From Kangiella shandongensis (GTDB lineage Bacteria > Pseudomonadota > Gammaproteobacteria > Enterobacterales > Kangiellaceae), in assembly GCF_020005365.1 (NCBI RefSeq), contig NZ_JACNML010000002.1:248001-312000 (forward strand): a stretch of 64,000 nucleotides of DNA, read 5' to 3'. Of the stretch, positions 28,575 through 36,865 are shown piece by piece. The notes beneath the pieces are model-generated. The model had not been told where the DNA came from. It made no database searches and worked only from the letters and a program-made list of their open reading frames with translations. The translations under genes were made by a program, and so were the position numbers. Position 1 is the stretch's first letter, and each line of letters begins with the position of its first letter.

Positions 28575-30678
28575 ATACAATAAAGGGCTTTCGGCACCTG
28601 CGTTGTGCCTTATCGCCCTTCTGTTAACCATTGTTTTAGTTATCGTAGAGCGCAACGAGCGCGAAGTGATTAATGAGGGAACCTTAATTCAGATCGATGT
28701 TGATGACAGCCCAAGCGAAAGCGTTGACTCTGGTAGTGATAATGATGAATTTGATATACCTGCGCCTCAGGTCGACGACAATTCTGACAACAAAAGTATC
28801 ACTGAAGAGCTGATTAAAGAAACCACCTTAGTACTGTCTAAAACAGACGTTTATAAGAAGGTATTGTGGCGCATTCACCGCATCGAACCACTAAAAGGCT
28901 TTAGTGAGAAAGATAAAAATAAAGTTCTCTTTAAAGCAGCTTTAAAGCTGTTTGCCAAAGGTGATTACGAGCGCACTCATAAAATCCTTGGTAAATTACC
29001 AAGGAGCACTCGCCATAAAGAACGTCCTGGCTTTTATTATGCTCTGGCGCTAACCAAAGATGACGAAATTGATAAGGCGATAAAAGCCTATCAAGGACAA
29101 CTTGAACGCTTCCCCCATCATCAGGCAAGCGCTATTAACTATGGCTTATTGCTACTGGATGATAAGCAATATGAAAAAGCCGTAAAAGCTTTTAAATATG
29201 CCATCAGCACAACCAGTGGCCGCCGCAAATCGAAGTCCTACCGTAATTTAGGTACGGCTTATTATGAACTTGGGCAATACGAAGATGCAGTCAAGAGTTT
29301 TAAAAAAGCGATTGAGTACCAGCCCAATAACAGCACGACCTGGCTAAAACTGGCGGAAGCCCAACAGGAGCTACCGAAGTTTTCGCAGAAGGAAGTTCTC
29401 GAAACTTACCAAAAGTCGATTTCGCTCGCCCCTAACCGTTATAAATCAGCGCTGAAACGGGGCAACTATCTGTTCTCAGAGCTAATGTTTGCCGATGCAG
29501 CTAAAGACTATGCGGAGGCTCGCAAACGTTCTAGCGACCTGGTCGAAACGGCTTTGATGCAAAGCATTAACTATCTGGCTGCTGGTGATCTGGAAGCCGC
29601 CGATAAATCACTAAATTCCATTCGTCAGTCAAACGATGATGAAGAGTTATTAATTGAGCTGCTCAAGGCCCTGAGTAATGAAAAGTACGATGCCGCTGAG
29701 TCAGTTATTGATGAAATCAACGACGAAAAAAACTTCAAGCACGATGAATTGTTTAAGTATTTAAAACTCAAGCTGGCCGTGATTCAAGAAGATAAGTCCA
29801 TTATCAAATCCTTTGATAAGGATTTATTTGAACACCCTCTTGTCGGCTGGCCCAGCCAGCTCGAATATACCCGTGCACTGTATCAACAGGAACAGTATAA
29901 AGAAGCTCAAACATTCGCCACAAAGATAGCAGATAACCAACCCAATAGCGCAGAAGCTCACCTGATTAACGGTCAGGTTGAGCTGAAGAACGAGCAGATT
30001 ACGACCGGTTTCCAGAGCCTGAAACATGCTTATAATATTTACCCCGAAAGCCGTCGTATCGCCTTTATTTATGCACAGTCACTGTTCGAGTTTGAACGCT
30101 ATAAACAAGCCTTAGCCGTTGTTAATATACTTATCGAGCAGCACCAGAAATTCATCGCTGCCTATGAGCTCAAGGCACGGGTACACCAGGAGCTGGCGCA
30201 GTACGATCTGGCGAGAGAGGCTTATACTCAGGCCTTCGAGCTGGACGACAAGAACCTGCATTCAGCCTACGAGCTGGCAAAACTGGAGTCTGAGCTGGGC
30301 AATGACCGACAAAGCCTGCTCATCCTTGACGACTTGCTTGAGCGAGACTCATCTTATATTGATGCACGACAGCTCAGAGCCATTCTGTTATGCGATGCCC
30401 GAAAGTACGCTGAATGTGTCAACGAGGCTAAAAATATCGTTAAACTGGATGAAGACAACCAAGGTGCCAAGGCATTAATCAAGGAATATGAGTCTCTGGT
30501 CGAAAATACTGAAGAGAGTTCAGGTGAAGGTAAGGGCAAAGAGCAAGATAAAAATGAAACCGAAGACACAGCTGATTCAGAGTCTAAGGATAAGAATGAT
30601 AAAGACAGCGCCCCAAAAGATAAACCTGAGGACGACAGTAAAAACCCTGCTCAGGATGATAGTAAGAAAGGCGGCTAA
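28561..30678 (+). CDS. Membrane-anchored TPR repeat protein
   Basis: A 705-aa protein with one N-terminal membrane helix (about residues 10-29), an acidic linker (about 35-75), then arrays of TPR-type helical pairs from about 120 to 650 (for example YRNLGTAYYELGQYEDAVKSFKKA). The tail of about 50 residues is rich in Glu, Asp, Lys and Ser. I chose the GTG start (MISSKYNKG) because a GGAG site lies 7 nt upstream and it overlaps the preceding gene by 14 bp. An ATG 102 bp further upstream would lie deep inside that gene. The overlap implies translational coupling with the transglutaminase/ATP-grasp protein; it is probably a scaffold of the same machinery. No enzyme motif is visible. Confidence 0.82.
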   Translation: MISSKYNKGLSAPALCLIALLLTIVLVIVERNEREVINEGTLIQIDVDDSPSESVDSGSDNDEFDIPAPQVDDNSDNKSITEELIKETTLVLSKTDVYKKVLWRIHRIEPLKGFSEKDKNKVLFKAALKLFAKGDYERTHKILGKLPRSTRHKERPGFYYALALTKDDEIDKAIKAYQGQLERFPHHQASAINYGLLLLDDKQYEKAVKAFKYAISTTSGRRKSKSYRNLGTAYYELGQYEDAVKSFKKAIEYQPNNSTTWLKLAEAQQELPKFSQKEVLETYQKSISLAPNRYKSALKRGNYLFSELMFADAAKDYAEARKRSSDLVETALMQSINYLAAGDLEAADKSLNSIRQSNDDEELLIELLKALSNEKYDAAESVIDEINDEKNFKHDELFKYLKLKLAVIQEDKSIIKSFDKDLFEHPLVGWPSQLEYTRALYQQEQYKEAQTFATKIADNQPNSAEAHLINGQVELKNEQITTGFQSLKHAYNIYPESRRIAFIYAQSLFEFERYKQALAVVNILIEQHQKFIAAYELKARVHQELAQYDLAREAYTQAFELDDKNLHSAYELAKLESELGNDRQSLLILDDLLERDSSYIDARQLRAILLCDARKYAECVNEAKNIVKLDEDNQGAKALIKEYESLVENTEESSGEGKGKEQDKNETEDTADSESKDKNDKDSAPKDKPEDDSKNPAQDDSKKGG

Positions 30679-30688
30679 GTCCTAGCCT

Positions 30689-30720
30689 AAGAAAAGCCAC
30701 TGCTCACAGTGGCTTTTCTT
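30689..30720. terminator. Bidirectional terminator, 14-bp stem
   Basis: AAGAAAAGCCACTG pairs perfectly with CAGTGGCTTTTCTT over a 4-nt loop, ending the TPR gene on plus and the GAF gene on minus. It overlaps the last bases of the minus-strand gene. Confidence 0.9.
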
Positions 30721-31231
30721 ATATCAACGAACTACTTTTTAGAAAAACGTCAGCCAGTAATTCGAAGCCTGCGGCATCTTCAGTATCAAAACGCTCTTTT
30801 TTAGGACTATCAATATCTAGCACCCCTTTGAGCTCGCCGTCTACCACCAACGGCACCACTACTTCGCTTTGTGAAGCGGCATCACAGGCAATGTGCCCCT
30901 CAAACTGCTCTACGTCCTCAACCAGCTGTGTTTCTTGTATCTGTGCAGCTGTGCCGCAGACCCCACGTCCAAACGGAATATGCACACAGGCCACCTTGCC
31001 CTGATAAGGTCCCAAAATAAGACTGTTGCTCTTTTCTGGGTTAGCCAGATAGAACCCAGCCCAATTTAAATCAGGCAGCATCTGAAAGATAAATGCCGAG
31101 GTTTGCGCCATGTTGGTAACCATATTGCTATCTTCGCCCAGCAGTGACTCCAGTTGCAGGGCTAGCTGGCGATAGTATTCGGGTTTATTACGGCTGTACT
31201 CTTCAATTTGACTTGGATCGAGCTCAAACAT
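30719..31231 (-). CDS. msrC: Free methionine-(R)-sulfoxide reductase, GAF fold
   Basis: Cytosolic enzyme that reduces free Met-R-sulfoxide with thioredoxin. The 170-aa protein is a single GAF domain with NWAGFYL and GPYQGKVACVHIPFGRGVCG. The three cysteines Cys82, Cys92 and Cys116 keep the spacing of the E. coli enzyme (84, 94, 118), including HIACDAASQSEVVVPL. This conservation separates it from GAF sensors. It stands alone, convergent to the TPR gene and divergent from the DUF1289 gene. Confidence 0.9.
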   Translation of the reverse strand: MFELDPSQIEEYSRNKPEYYRQLALQLESLLGEDSNMVTNMAQTSAFIFQMLPDLNWAGFYLANPEKSNSLILGPYQGKVACVHIPFGRGVCGTAAQIQETQLVEDVEQFEGHIACDAASQSEVVVPLVVDGELKGVLDIDSPKKERFDTEDAAGFELLADVFLKSSSLI

Positions 31232-31439
31232 GGCCTTTTAGACGTTTAAATAGATAATTTTGCGTACAGTAGCTTAGAATGTATGCCTTGACAAGAAGAA
31301 TCTATGAGCATCTATATAACTCTTTAGAATAACTAGATATTGTGGCAAATTAGAATAAACACCACTAGCAATACGATAAATGTCACGGTACCATAAGACG
31401 TGTATTGTAAGCTTTATTGAGTTTTAGGAGTTAAGAGAA

Positions 31440-31637
31440 GTGTCAATTTCCACTAAAGGCAAACGCAGCCCCACTGCTTCCCCTTGCATCGGAACATGTA
31501 GTACGGTTCTAGGAGATGAAGTATGTCGTGGCTGTGGCAGAACCTTTGACGAAGTCTTAAATTGGCATACCTACACCGATAATCAAAAAAAAGCGGTCAA
31601 TTTCCGTCTAAAAATGGAAGGAAAATTAAAGTTCTAA
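31440..31637 (+). CDS. DUF1289 family small cysteine-rich protein
   Basis: A 65-aa protein with the DUF1289 pattern: [21 protein letters not shown] then W of EVLNW, giving a four-Cys site likely to bind zinc or iron-sulfur. The role is unknown. The GTG start has AGGAG 9 nt upstream. It ends about 60 bp before asnS on the same strand and may share its transcript. Confidence 0.85.
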   Translation: MSISTKGKRSPTASPCIGTCSTVLGDEVCRGCGRTFDEVLNWHTYTDNQKKAVNFRLKMEGKLKF

Positions 31638-31698
31638 TACAATACCCTTTCTTTTTTTAACCACAACCAACAATAAGCCTAATTTGGAGCTTAACGCT

Positions 31699-33096
31699 AT
31701 GCTAGTAACTATTGTCGATGCCCTTGCGGGAAAACCAGGCATTGGTGAAGAAGTCACCGTTCAAGGTTGGGTTCGCACACGTCGCGACTCAAAAGCTGGA
31801 TTGTCATTCATAAACCTACATGATGGCAGCTGTTTCAATCCTATCCAAGCCGTGGTCGACAATAATATTGAGAATTATAACTCAGAGGTTATTAAGCTTA
31901 CGGCAGGCTGTGCTGTAAAAATTACGGGCAAGCTGGTTGAGTCTCAGGGTAAAGGCCAATCCTTTGAAATTCAGGCGACCCAAGTCGAAGTCGTCGGCTG
32001 GGTTGATGATCCCGACACCTACCCAATGCAACCCAAACGCCACAGCATGGAGTTCTTGCGTGATAACGCACACTTGCGCCCTCGAACCAATATCACTGGC
32101 GCTGTAACGCGTGTTCGTAACTCAATTGCGCAGGCAATCCACCGCTTCTTCCACGAGAACGGCTTTAACTGGATCCACACGCCGATTATCACGGCCTCTG
32201 ATGCCGAAGGTGCTGGTGAAATGTTCCGTGTCAGCACTCTGGATCAGATGAACCTGCCAAAAGACGACAAAGGTAACATTGACTACAGTAAAGACTTCTT
32301 TGGCTCCGAAGCGTTCTTGACAGTATCAGGGCAGCTGAATGTTGAAGCGTACGCAATGGCAATGTCTAAGGTTTACACCTTTGGCCCAACCTTCCGCGCC
32401 GAAAATTCAAACACCAGCCGCCATCTGGCAGAATTCTGGATGGTCGAGCCAGAAATTGCGTTTGCCGATTTAAATGACAACGCCGATCTGGCTGAAAAAA
32501 TGATGCGTTATGTTTTTGAGGCCGTGTTGAATGAGCGAGAAGATGATATGGCCTTCTTCCAGCAACGTGTTGACGGTGAATGTATTAACCGTCTACGCAA
32601 TGTTATTGATAATAAGTTTGAGCGTCTGGACTACACAGACGTTATCGATATTCTGAAAAAATCTGGCAAGAAATTCGAATTCCCTGTCGAATGGGGAATT
32701 GATTTACAGTCAGAGCACGAGCGATTCATCGCTGAAGAGCATGTTGGTCGTCCAACGGTGGTCATGAACTACCCTAAAGACATCAAAGCCTTCTATATGC
32801 GCTTAAATGATGACGAGAAAACCGTTGCCGCGATGGACGTGTTGGCGCCGGGCATTGGCGAAATCATCGGCGGAGCTCAACGTGAAGAACGTCTGGACGT
32901 ATTGGATAAGCGTATCAAAGAGATGGGCCTACCTGCCGAGCATTACTGGTGGTACCGAGACCTGCGTCGCTACGGTACAGTACCACACGCTGGTTTTGGT
33001 CTTGGTTTCGATCGCTGCGTATCTTATGTGACTGGTGTTTCAAACATTCGCGATGTGATTCCGTTCCCTCGGGTACCGAATAACGTTAAATTCTAA
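31699..33096 (+). CDS. asnS: Asparaginyl-tRNA synthetase
   Basis: Charges tRNA-Asn with asparagine. The 465-aa class IIb enzyme has an OB-fold anticodon domain (about 15-100, [16 protein letters not shown]) and class II motifs: motif 2 around [21 protein letters not shown] and motif 3 [15 protein letters not shown]. The ATG was chosen because GGAG lies 9 nt before it; an in-frame TTG five codons upstream would include the ribosome site. A strong terminator follows. Confidence 0.98.
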   Translation: MLVTIVDALAGKPGIGEEVTVQGWVRTRRDSKAGLSFINLHDGSCFNPIQAVVDNNIENYNSEVIKLTAGCAVKITGKLVESQGKGQSFEIQATQVEVVGWVDDPDTYPMQPKRHSMEFLRDNAHLRPRTNITGAVTRVRNSIAQAIHRFFHENGFNWIHTPIITASDAEGAGEMFRVSTLDQMNLPKDDKGNIDYSKDFFGSEAFLTVSGQLNVEAYAMAMSKVYTFGPTFRAENSNTSRHLAEFWMVEPEIAFADLNDNADLAEKMMRYVFEAVLNEREDDMAFFQQRVDGECINRLRNVIDNKFERLDYTDVIDILKKSGKKFEFPVEWGIDLQSEHERFIAEEHVGRPTVVMNYPKDIKAFYMRLNDDEKTVAAMDVLAPGIGEIIGGAQREERLDVLDKRIKEMGLPAEHYWWYRDLRRYGTVPHAGFGLGFDRCVSYVTGVSNIRDVIPFPRVPNNVKF

Positions 33097-33118
33097 AGAT
33101 ACATTAAGTAACAAATTA

Positions 33119-33146
33119 AAGGCTGCACTTTTGCAGCCTTTTTTAT
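33119..33146 (+). terminator. asnS terminator
   Basis: AGGCTGCA pairs with TGCAGCCT over a 4-nt loop, followed by a run of T. Confidence 0.9.
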
Positions 33147-33187
33147 ATGCTGATATAGTCGTCTTAGACCAACCGGGAGCCTTCTAT

Positions 33188-33400
33188 ATGAGTACCGAAA
33201 AGAAGCAAAAAAAACAAAAATCCGTCACCAAGTCGGGTTATAAAAGCGAGATTACCCAATTCTTAGAAGAACTGGACGAAACCATCCATCCCGACTCCCC
33301 TGCCCGCCAAGCTGAACGTAAAAAATACGACGACATCAACGAAAAACGAGATAACCCGGATTACGAAGAGAAAAAATCCAAAATTTGGAAAGGTTTTTAG
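33188..33400 (+). CDS. Small conserved-looking protein, possibly CBU_0585 family
   Basis: A 70-aa, highly charged, soluble protein. Residues about 15-30 (SGYKSEITQFLEELDE) and the following charged helix (AERKKYDDINEKRDNP) recall the small gammaproteobacterial CBU_0585-type proteins, but I hold that loosely. I chose the ATG reading MSTEKKQK because GGGAG lies upstream; a Met 57 bp earlier overlaps the asnS terminator. It ends 3 bp before the next gene and is probably co-transcribed with it. Confidence 0.7.
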   Translation: MSTEKKQKKQKSVTKSGYKSEITQFLEELDETIHPDSPARQAERKKYDDINEKRDNPDYEEKKSKIWKGF

Positions 33401-33403
33401 CAT

Positions 33404-34558
33404 ATGAAAAAACTGTTAGCCGCAGCAGGCTTGGCAATGGCGGCTTTAAGCTCTCATGCATCCATAGAAATTACTGTTGAAGAAATTCGTCTGTTTAAAG
33501 CAGACGATGAAATGCCGAAAATTGTTCATCGTTACAATGAGCATATCACCCCCTTTGAAGAACAGTTTCTACAAGCAAACAGTTTTCAGCAAGCAAAGTC
33601 GCTTACCCATCGATACGCGTCAAAATTATGGCATACCGCAGTGAACGACTTGCAACAGTCCGGTTCAAGCTATGATGATCGCGCCCTGTATTGGGCCCGA
33701 TTGAAGCTAACTAAAACCTTAAGACTTCGCGGCGAATCCGTCGGTTTCACTCCGTTACAAGTCCAACAACTGGTGGCAGTCGCCGAGCAAGCTTCTCGCG
33801 GCTATAGCGATATTCAGTTCAGCAGTGATTCGGATATTAAAATCCTGATCACTGGTTTTGATCCTTTCCTGCTGGATCGCAATATCAAGCAAAGCAATCC
33901 GTCCGGCGTTGCAGCGTTACGCCTCGATAATCAGGTGATTGAACACAATGGCAAAACCATTGAGATTCAGGCGGCCATGTTCCCTGTGCGTTATCAGGAC
34001 TTTGATGATGGCATTGTCGAAAAAGTCGTCAAACCTTATCTTAAAAATAACAGTATTAATCTGCTCGCCACCATCAGCATGGGCCGTGAAAATTTCGATC
34101 TGGAACACTTCCCGGGGCGTCGTCGCTCCGCACCAGCTCCCGATAATAACAATCTCTATTCTGGCGGCTCTGCTGAAAGCCCCGTGATACCGAAATTAGG
34201 CGAAAAACCACTTCAAGGCCCTGAGTTTGTTGAGTTTTCGCTGCCCTACCAAGCCATGATGCAAGCCAAGGGGCCATACAAAATTAACGACAACCGTGAA
34301 GTGACTACGCTCGAAAAAACATTTAAGCCAAACAATTTAGAAGAACTGAATGGCGCAGTAGCCGTTGAAGGCGGCGGTGGCGGCTACCTCTCCAACGAAA
34401 TTTCCTACCGCACCGTTAATCTAGGCAATAAATTAGAAACCACAGTCCCCACAGGACATATTCATACGCCACGAATTAAAGAATTTGATAAAGAAGTTAT
34501 TGCAGCCATTGTTCAGCAAATCAGGGAAATGTTAGTACTTGGTGTGACTAACCCTTAA
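33404..34558 (+). CDS. Secreted pyroglutamyl-peptidase (C15) homologue with Cys to Ser change
   Basis: Exported 384-aa protein: signal peptide about 1-19 (ending SSHA), a helical N-terminal extension (about 20-140), then a peptidase C15-like domain. ILITGFDPFLLDRN (147-160) matches the Pcp start, Glu234 lies in the position of the catalytic Glu, and His354 (GHIHTP) fits the catalytic His. In Pcp the nucleophile is Cys in a CN(E/H) context; here the matching place reads GYLSNEISYRT, with Ser330. The protein may be a pseudoenzyme, a serine variant, or use another residue. It is about 170 aa longer than cytosolic Pcp and is exported, so its target would be periplasmic or extracellular peptides. 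Confidence 0.78.
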   Translation: MKKLLAAAGLAMAALSSHASIEITVEEIRLFKADDEMPKIVHRYNEHITPFEEQFLQANSFQQAKSLTHRYASKLWHTAVNDLQQSGSSYDDRALYWARLKLTKTLRLRGESVGFTPLQVQQLVAVAEQASRGYSDIQFSSDSDIKILITGFDPFLLDRNIKQSNPSGVAALRLDNQVIEHNGKTIEIQAAMFPVRYQDFDDGIVEKVVKPYLKNNSINLLATISMGRENFDLEHFPGRRRSAPAPDNNNLYSGGSAESPVIPKLGEKPLQGPEFVEFSLPYQAMMQAKGPYKINDNREVTTLEKTFKPNNLEELNGAVAVEGGGGGYLSNEISYRTVNLGNKLETTVPTGHIHTPRIKEFDKEVIAAIVQQIREMLVLGVTNP

Positions 34559-34573
34559 GATGCAGAGGAAGGA

Positions 34574-35125
34574 CTAGCCCTTCCTCACAAACTCCTCAAC
34601 CTTAGGAACTGGTTTAGATTTTAATTCTATTGAAGGCGTACCAAGGTAAATAAAGCCAACAATGGTGTCTTCATAACCTAGCCCCAGCGGTTCTTTCAGA
34701 TAGTCGTTATAAGCCACGCCACCGGTGCGCCAATAAACGCCATAACCCAGGTCGTAAGCGCCAAGAATTAAGTTCTGTACCCCTGCTCCAACAGATAACA
34801 CTTCCTCAATATGAGGAACTTTTGGATGATTTTGCGCTTTCGCCACAGCCACAATCACCATCGGCGCACGATGTGGCTTGCCTTTAATCTTTAACTGGGC
34901 TTCCTCGCCCAGATCCGGCTGTTCCTTCAGGCTCGCCTGCAACAAATAGTCACCCAGACGATTTAAAGCCTCTTCCCCTTCAAATACAATATATTCCCAC
35001 GGCTTCAAACCACGATGATCCGGCGCGCGTAAAGCGGCCTGAAACATCAGCTCCATGTGCTCTTTGCTCGGCGCCGGCGCTTCCAGGCGACCACAAGATG
35101 CTCGATTGATTATTGACTCGATCAT
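34574..35125 (-). CDS. YdjA-like nitroreductase
   Basis: FMN-dependent nitroreductase-fold protein of 183 aa, the length of E. coli YdjA. The FMN-binding Arg/Ser region is INRASCGRLEAPAP near the N terminus, and AALRAPDHRGLKPWEYIVF and SVGAGVQNLILGAYDLGYGVYWRTG are the family's characteristic blocks. The natural substrate is unknown in the family. It is the first ordinary chromosomal gene beyond the cassette array. Confidence 0.9.
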   Translation of the reverse strand: MIESIINRASCGRLEAPAPSKEHMELMFQAALRAPDHRGLKPWEYIVFEGEEALNRLGDYLLQASLKEQPDLGEEAQLKIKGKPHRAPMVIVAVAKAQNHPKVPHIEEVLSVGAGVQNLILGAYDLGYGVYWRTGGVAYNDYLKEPLGLGYEDTIVGFIYLGTPSIELKSKPVPKVEEFVRKG

Positions 35126-35219
35126 GTGTGAATGATTCTCAATTAGAATTTTATGAAGAATGATACATCATGCGGTAAGAATAGGCTAATGAATAGTTGG
35201 TGACGGCAAGGATTTCAGG

Positions 35220-35263
35220 AGTTAACGCCGCATTTAGCCGTCGGCTACATTGCCTGGTTAAAT
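35220..35263 (-). repeat. attC site 3 (short), end of cassette 3
   Basis: On the minus strand an R''-type ATTTAAC and an R'-type GTTAACT flank arms that pair: TAACCAGGCAATGTAGCC with GGCTAAATGCGGCGTTA, leaving only GAC as loop. The first box overlaps the stop codon of the preceding ORF, as is usual in integron cassettes. It is shorter than the two sites upstream. Confidence 0.75.
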
Positions 35264-35542
35264 GCGAACGATCTCGATGCCAGATTCGCCTTCTCCGATC
35301 CAAGATTTAGCAAACTCAATAACCTCTTCCTCTGACTCACCAGGGTGACTTGTGGTAGTGATATAGCGACTGTCGATTCCATCACCTACTGCCAGCTCAT
35401 CCATTACCTCTTCCCAAAGCTCACAATCTTTACCAACTGCACAGAAAAGCTCAAACCCTCTCTCTAGTACAGCTTTGAGGATTTCATCATGTTCCGACTG
35501 GTAGCCGGTTTCAGAGATAAGCACGAACCTAGAGTTCTTCAT
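35258..35542 (-). CDS. Cassette 3 ORF, DUF7684-like hypothetical protein
   Basis: A 94-aa acidic protein beginning MKNSRFVLISETGYQ. I recall similar small proteins under DUF7684, with no known function; the family name is tentative. The pattern (beta strand FVLIS, helix HDEILKAVLERG, strand FELFCAVG, helix CELWEEVMDEL) suggests a compact alpha/beta fold. The inner Met was chosen over one 21 bp upstream that lies within the preceding attC. The stop codon falls inside attC site 3. No promoter of its own is visible, as is normal for a gene cassette. Confidence 0.7.
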   Translation of the reverse strand: MKNSRFVLISETGYQSEHDEILKAVLERGFELFCAVGKDCELWEEVMDELAVGDGIDSRYITTTSHPGESEEEVIEFAKSWIGEGESGIEIVRI

Positions 35543-35545
35543 GGC

Positions 35546-35629
35546 ATTTAACGCCCGCAGCATGCGCGGCTTTGGAATGGAGGCGAAGCCGCAATGGAAA
35601 AGACGTCGCCGTGCCTGCGATTGTTAGCA
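35546..35629 (-). repeat. attC site 2, end of cassette 2
   Basis: An 84-bp imperfect palindrome on the minus strand. It opens with TGCTAAC and closes with GTTAAAT; arms TAACAATCGCAGGCACGGC and GCCGCGCATGCTGCGGGCG plus TTA pair with the bulges typical of attC. A smaller GCGGCTTCGCC hairpin lies in the centre. The opening box overlaps the stop codon of the preceding ORF. Confidence 0.82.
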
Positions 35630-36010
35630 CTTGAACTCATTTACCTGCACCACGGTTACATATGCTACGCGCCCACCGCGCCACCACGTACCTTTGGTAC
35701 CAACCTTGATTCTATTATGGTGATACTCCCGGCGATCTTCATCAACGACCCACATATTCGCACAACCCCGTTTGGGGATATTTCCAGGAGTGGTATCTCT
35801 AATTACCAAGCCATCCTGATCGAGTATTTCTGGCCAAATCATGTGAACCCCATCGGTCTGAGGATCATCGCCGTCGTAAAGAAAGTCCACTCTCATGCCT
35901 TGCCCAGGCTTCGCATTTCCAATTTCGTCAGCCAAGTCAATTTCATACTCCACGATGAAATCTGGAGATCGTCGAGCTCTTTGTTCGTATGGTACGTGCT
36001 CTTCCATCAT
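35624..36010 (-). CDS. Cassette 2 ORF, unknown 128-aa protein
   Basis: I do not recognise this protein. It has no signal peptide or membrane helix and is rich in Asp, Glu and aromatic residues (VHMIWPEILDQDG, GTKGTWWRGGRVAYVTVV), with a beta-rich pattern. It starts with two consecutive Met codons a few bases after attC site 1 and ends inside attC site 2, exactly the arrangement of an integron gene cassette. Function cannot be assigned. Confidence 0.72.
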   Translation of the reverse strand: MMEEHVPYEQRARRSPDFIVEYEIDLADEIGNAKPGQGMRVDFLYDGDDPQTDGVHMIWPEILDQDGLVIRDTTPGNIPKRGCANMWVVDEDRREYHHNRIKVGTKGTWWRGGRVAYVTVVQVNEFKC

Positions 36011-36013
36011 AAG

Positions 36014-36083
36014 GTGCTAACGCCGTGCTCTGGGGCAAACCGAAGCGCAGCGTAGGTTTGTCCCTAGCAGCACCTTGTTATGC
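36014..36083 (-). repeat. attC site 1, end of cassette 1
   Basis: A 70-bp imperfect palindrome on the minus strand from GCATAAC to GTTAGCA. TAACAAGGTGCTGCTAGGG pairs with CCCCAGAGCACGGCGTTA, continued by ACAAACC/GGTTTGC. Boxes, bulges and overlap with the stop codon of the preceding ORF all fit an integron recombination site. Confidence 0.85.
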
Positions 36084-36686
36084 CCTCACCGCATTGAAAT
36101 TGGTACCAACAACATATGAATTACCAATTATAAGAACCTCGATATTGCCGGGGTACTCACAGTGTTGCGCACCATCCCAGTACTTTGGTGGGCGAGGCTC
36201 TAATAGATTTACAGATATATCCTTACCATTGAGCAGGCCCGTTATTTCATTAGCTACAGAGAGAGGGAATCTGCCAAGTATGCCGTACTTTGAAGAACAT
36301 ATGCCCTTGCTTGATGCTCGCTGATTAATCCAGTTGGTTAACGGCTGCTCCCCAAGATATTTGAAGCAGCTTGTAGCTACAATGCCGAACAACTCTTCTG
36401 GACACATTGAATTTTGTGAAAAAGCAACATCTACTTCAGGTTCTTTGAATTTTAAAAGAAGCGAATGATCTGATTTTAGGGTCAATATCTCCGAGTAATA
36501 CGAAGATAATTTCTCCTCAAATACGGACTCACATGAAATCTCCCATAGCTGGGTTTCTTTTTCTTCACATAAACAGACGGATACGTCCAACCGCAATTCA
36601 TCAGCAGTCCAATCCGCGCTTATGATGCGAAACCAACCATCACTATCGCAAAATTCGTTTCCTATGAGTTCGAGTAACTGTTTCAT
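36078..36686 (-). CDS. Cassette 1 ORF, unknown 202-aa protein
   Basis: Not recognised. A soluble-looking 202-aa protein with six or more cysteines (NEFCDSDGWF, VCLCEEKE, EISCES, ATSCFKYLG, KGICSSKYG, QHCEYPG) and no signal peptide. AGGAAA stands 5-6 nt before the ATG, and a GTTATGC box lies just upstream. The stop codon falls inside attC site 1. Position and boundaries make it the first of three cassettes in the array; its job cannot be inferred. Confidence 0.72.
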   Translation of the reverse strand: MKQLLELIGNEFCDSDGWFRIISADWTADELRLDVSVCLCEEKETQLWEISCESVFEEKLSSYYSEILTLKSDHSLLLKFKEPEVDVAFSQNSMCPEELFGIVATSCFKYLGEQPLTNWINQRASSKGICSSKYGILGRFPLSVANEITGLLNGKDISVNLLEPRPPKYWDGAQHCEYPGNIEVLIIGNSYVVGTNFNAVRA

Positions 36687-36696
36687 ACTTTCCTAG

Positions 36697-36740
36697 GCAT
36701 AACATTATATTACCGGACAACGCCGATAACTTTTTGATTT
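36697..36740 (-). other. Possible attI or truncated attC remnant
   Basis: A GTTATGC box (minus strand) immediately precedes cassette 1, with a second GTTATC 22 bp upstream, but I find no complementary left arm, so it is not a full attC. An attI site has this one-sided form. No integrase gene follows where one would expect it, so this may be a scar. Confidence 0.3.
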
Positions 36741-36865
36741 TAAAGTGCTTATTTTTAATGTCCGTTTTTCAGGCTAATACCCAGCAAACCGGACATCAAT
36801 GTCGTCTTTGCTTATATGGATAGTAGCAAAATCAAGAAGTTGTGGGAAGTGATGTAAAATTGTCA

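Noticed and set aside
26160-30678. Antiphage defence system
   Set aside because: The ATP-grasp and TPR proteins could suggest defence, but the membrane topology and the transglutaminase/7TM link fit an envelope modification system better and no nuclease or effector is present.
36025-36324. Plus-strand open frame over attC site 1 and cassette 1
   Set aside because: It lies antisense to a better-framed cassette ORF and crosses the attC palindrome.
36697-36703. A fourth complete attC site before cassette 1
   Set aside because: Only the closing box is present; no complementary left arm was found within 150 bp, so it is listed as a possible attI or remnant.
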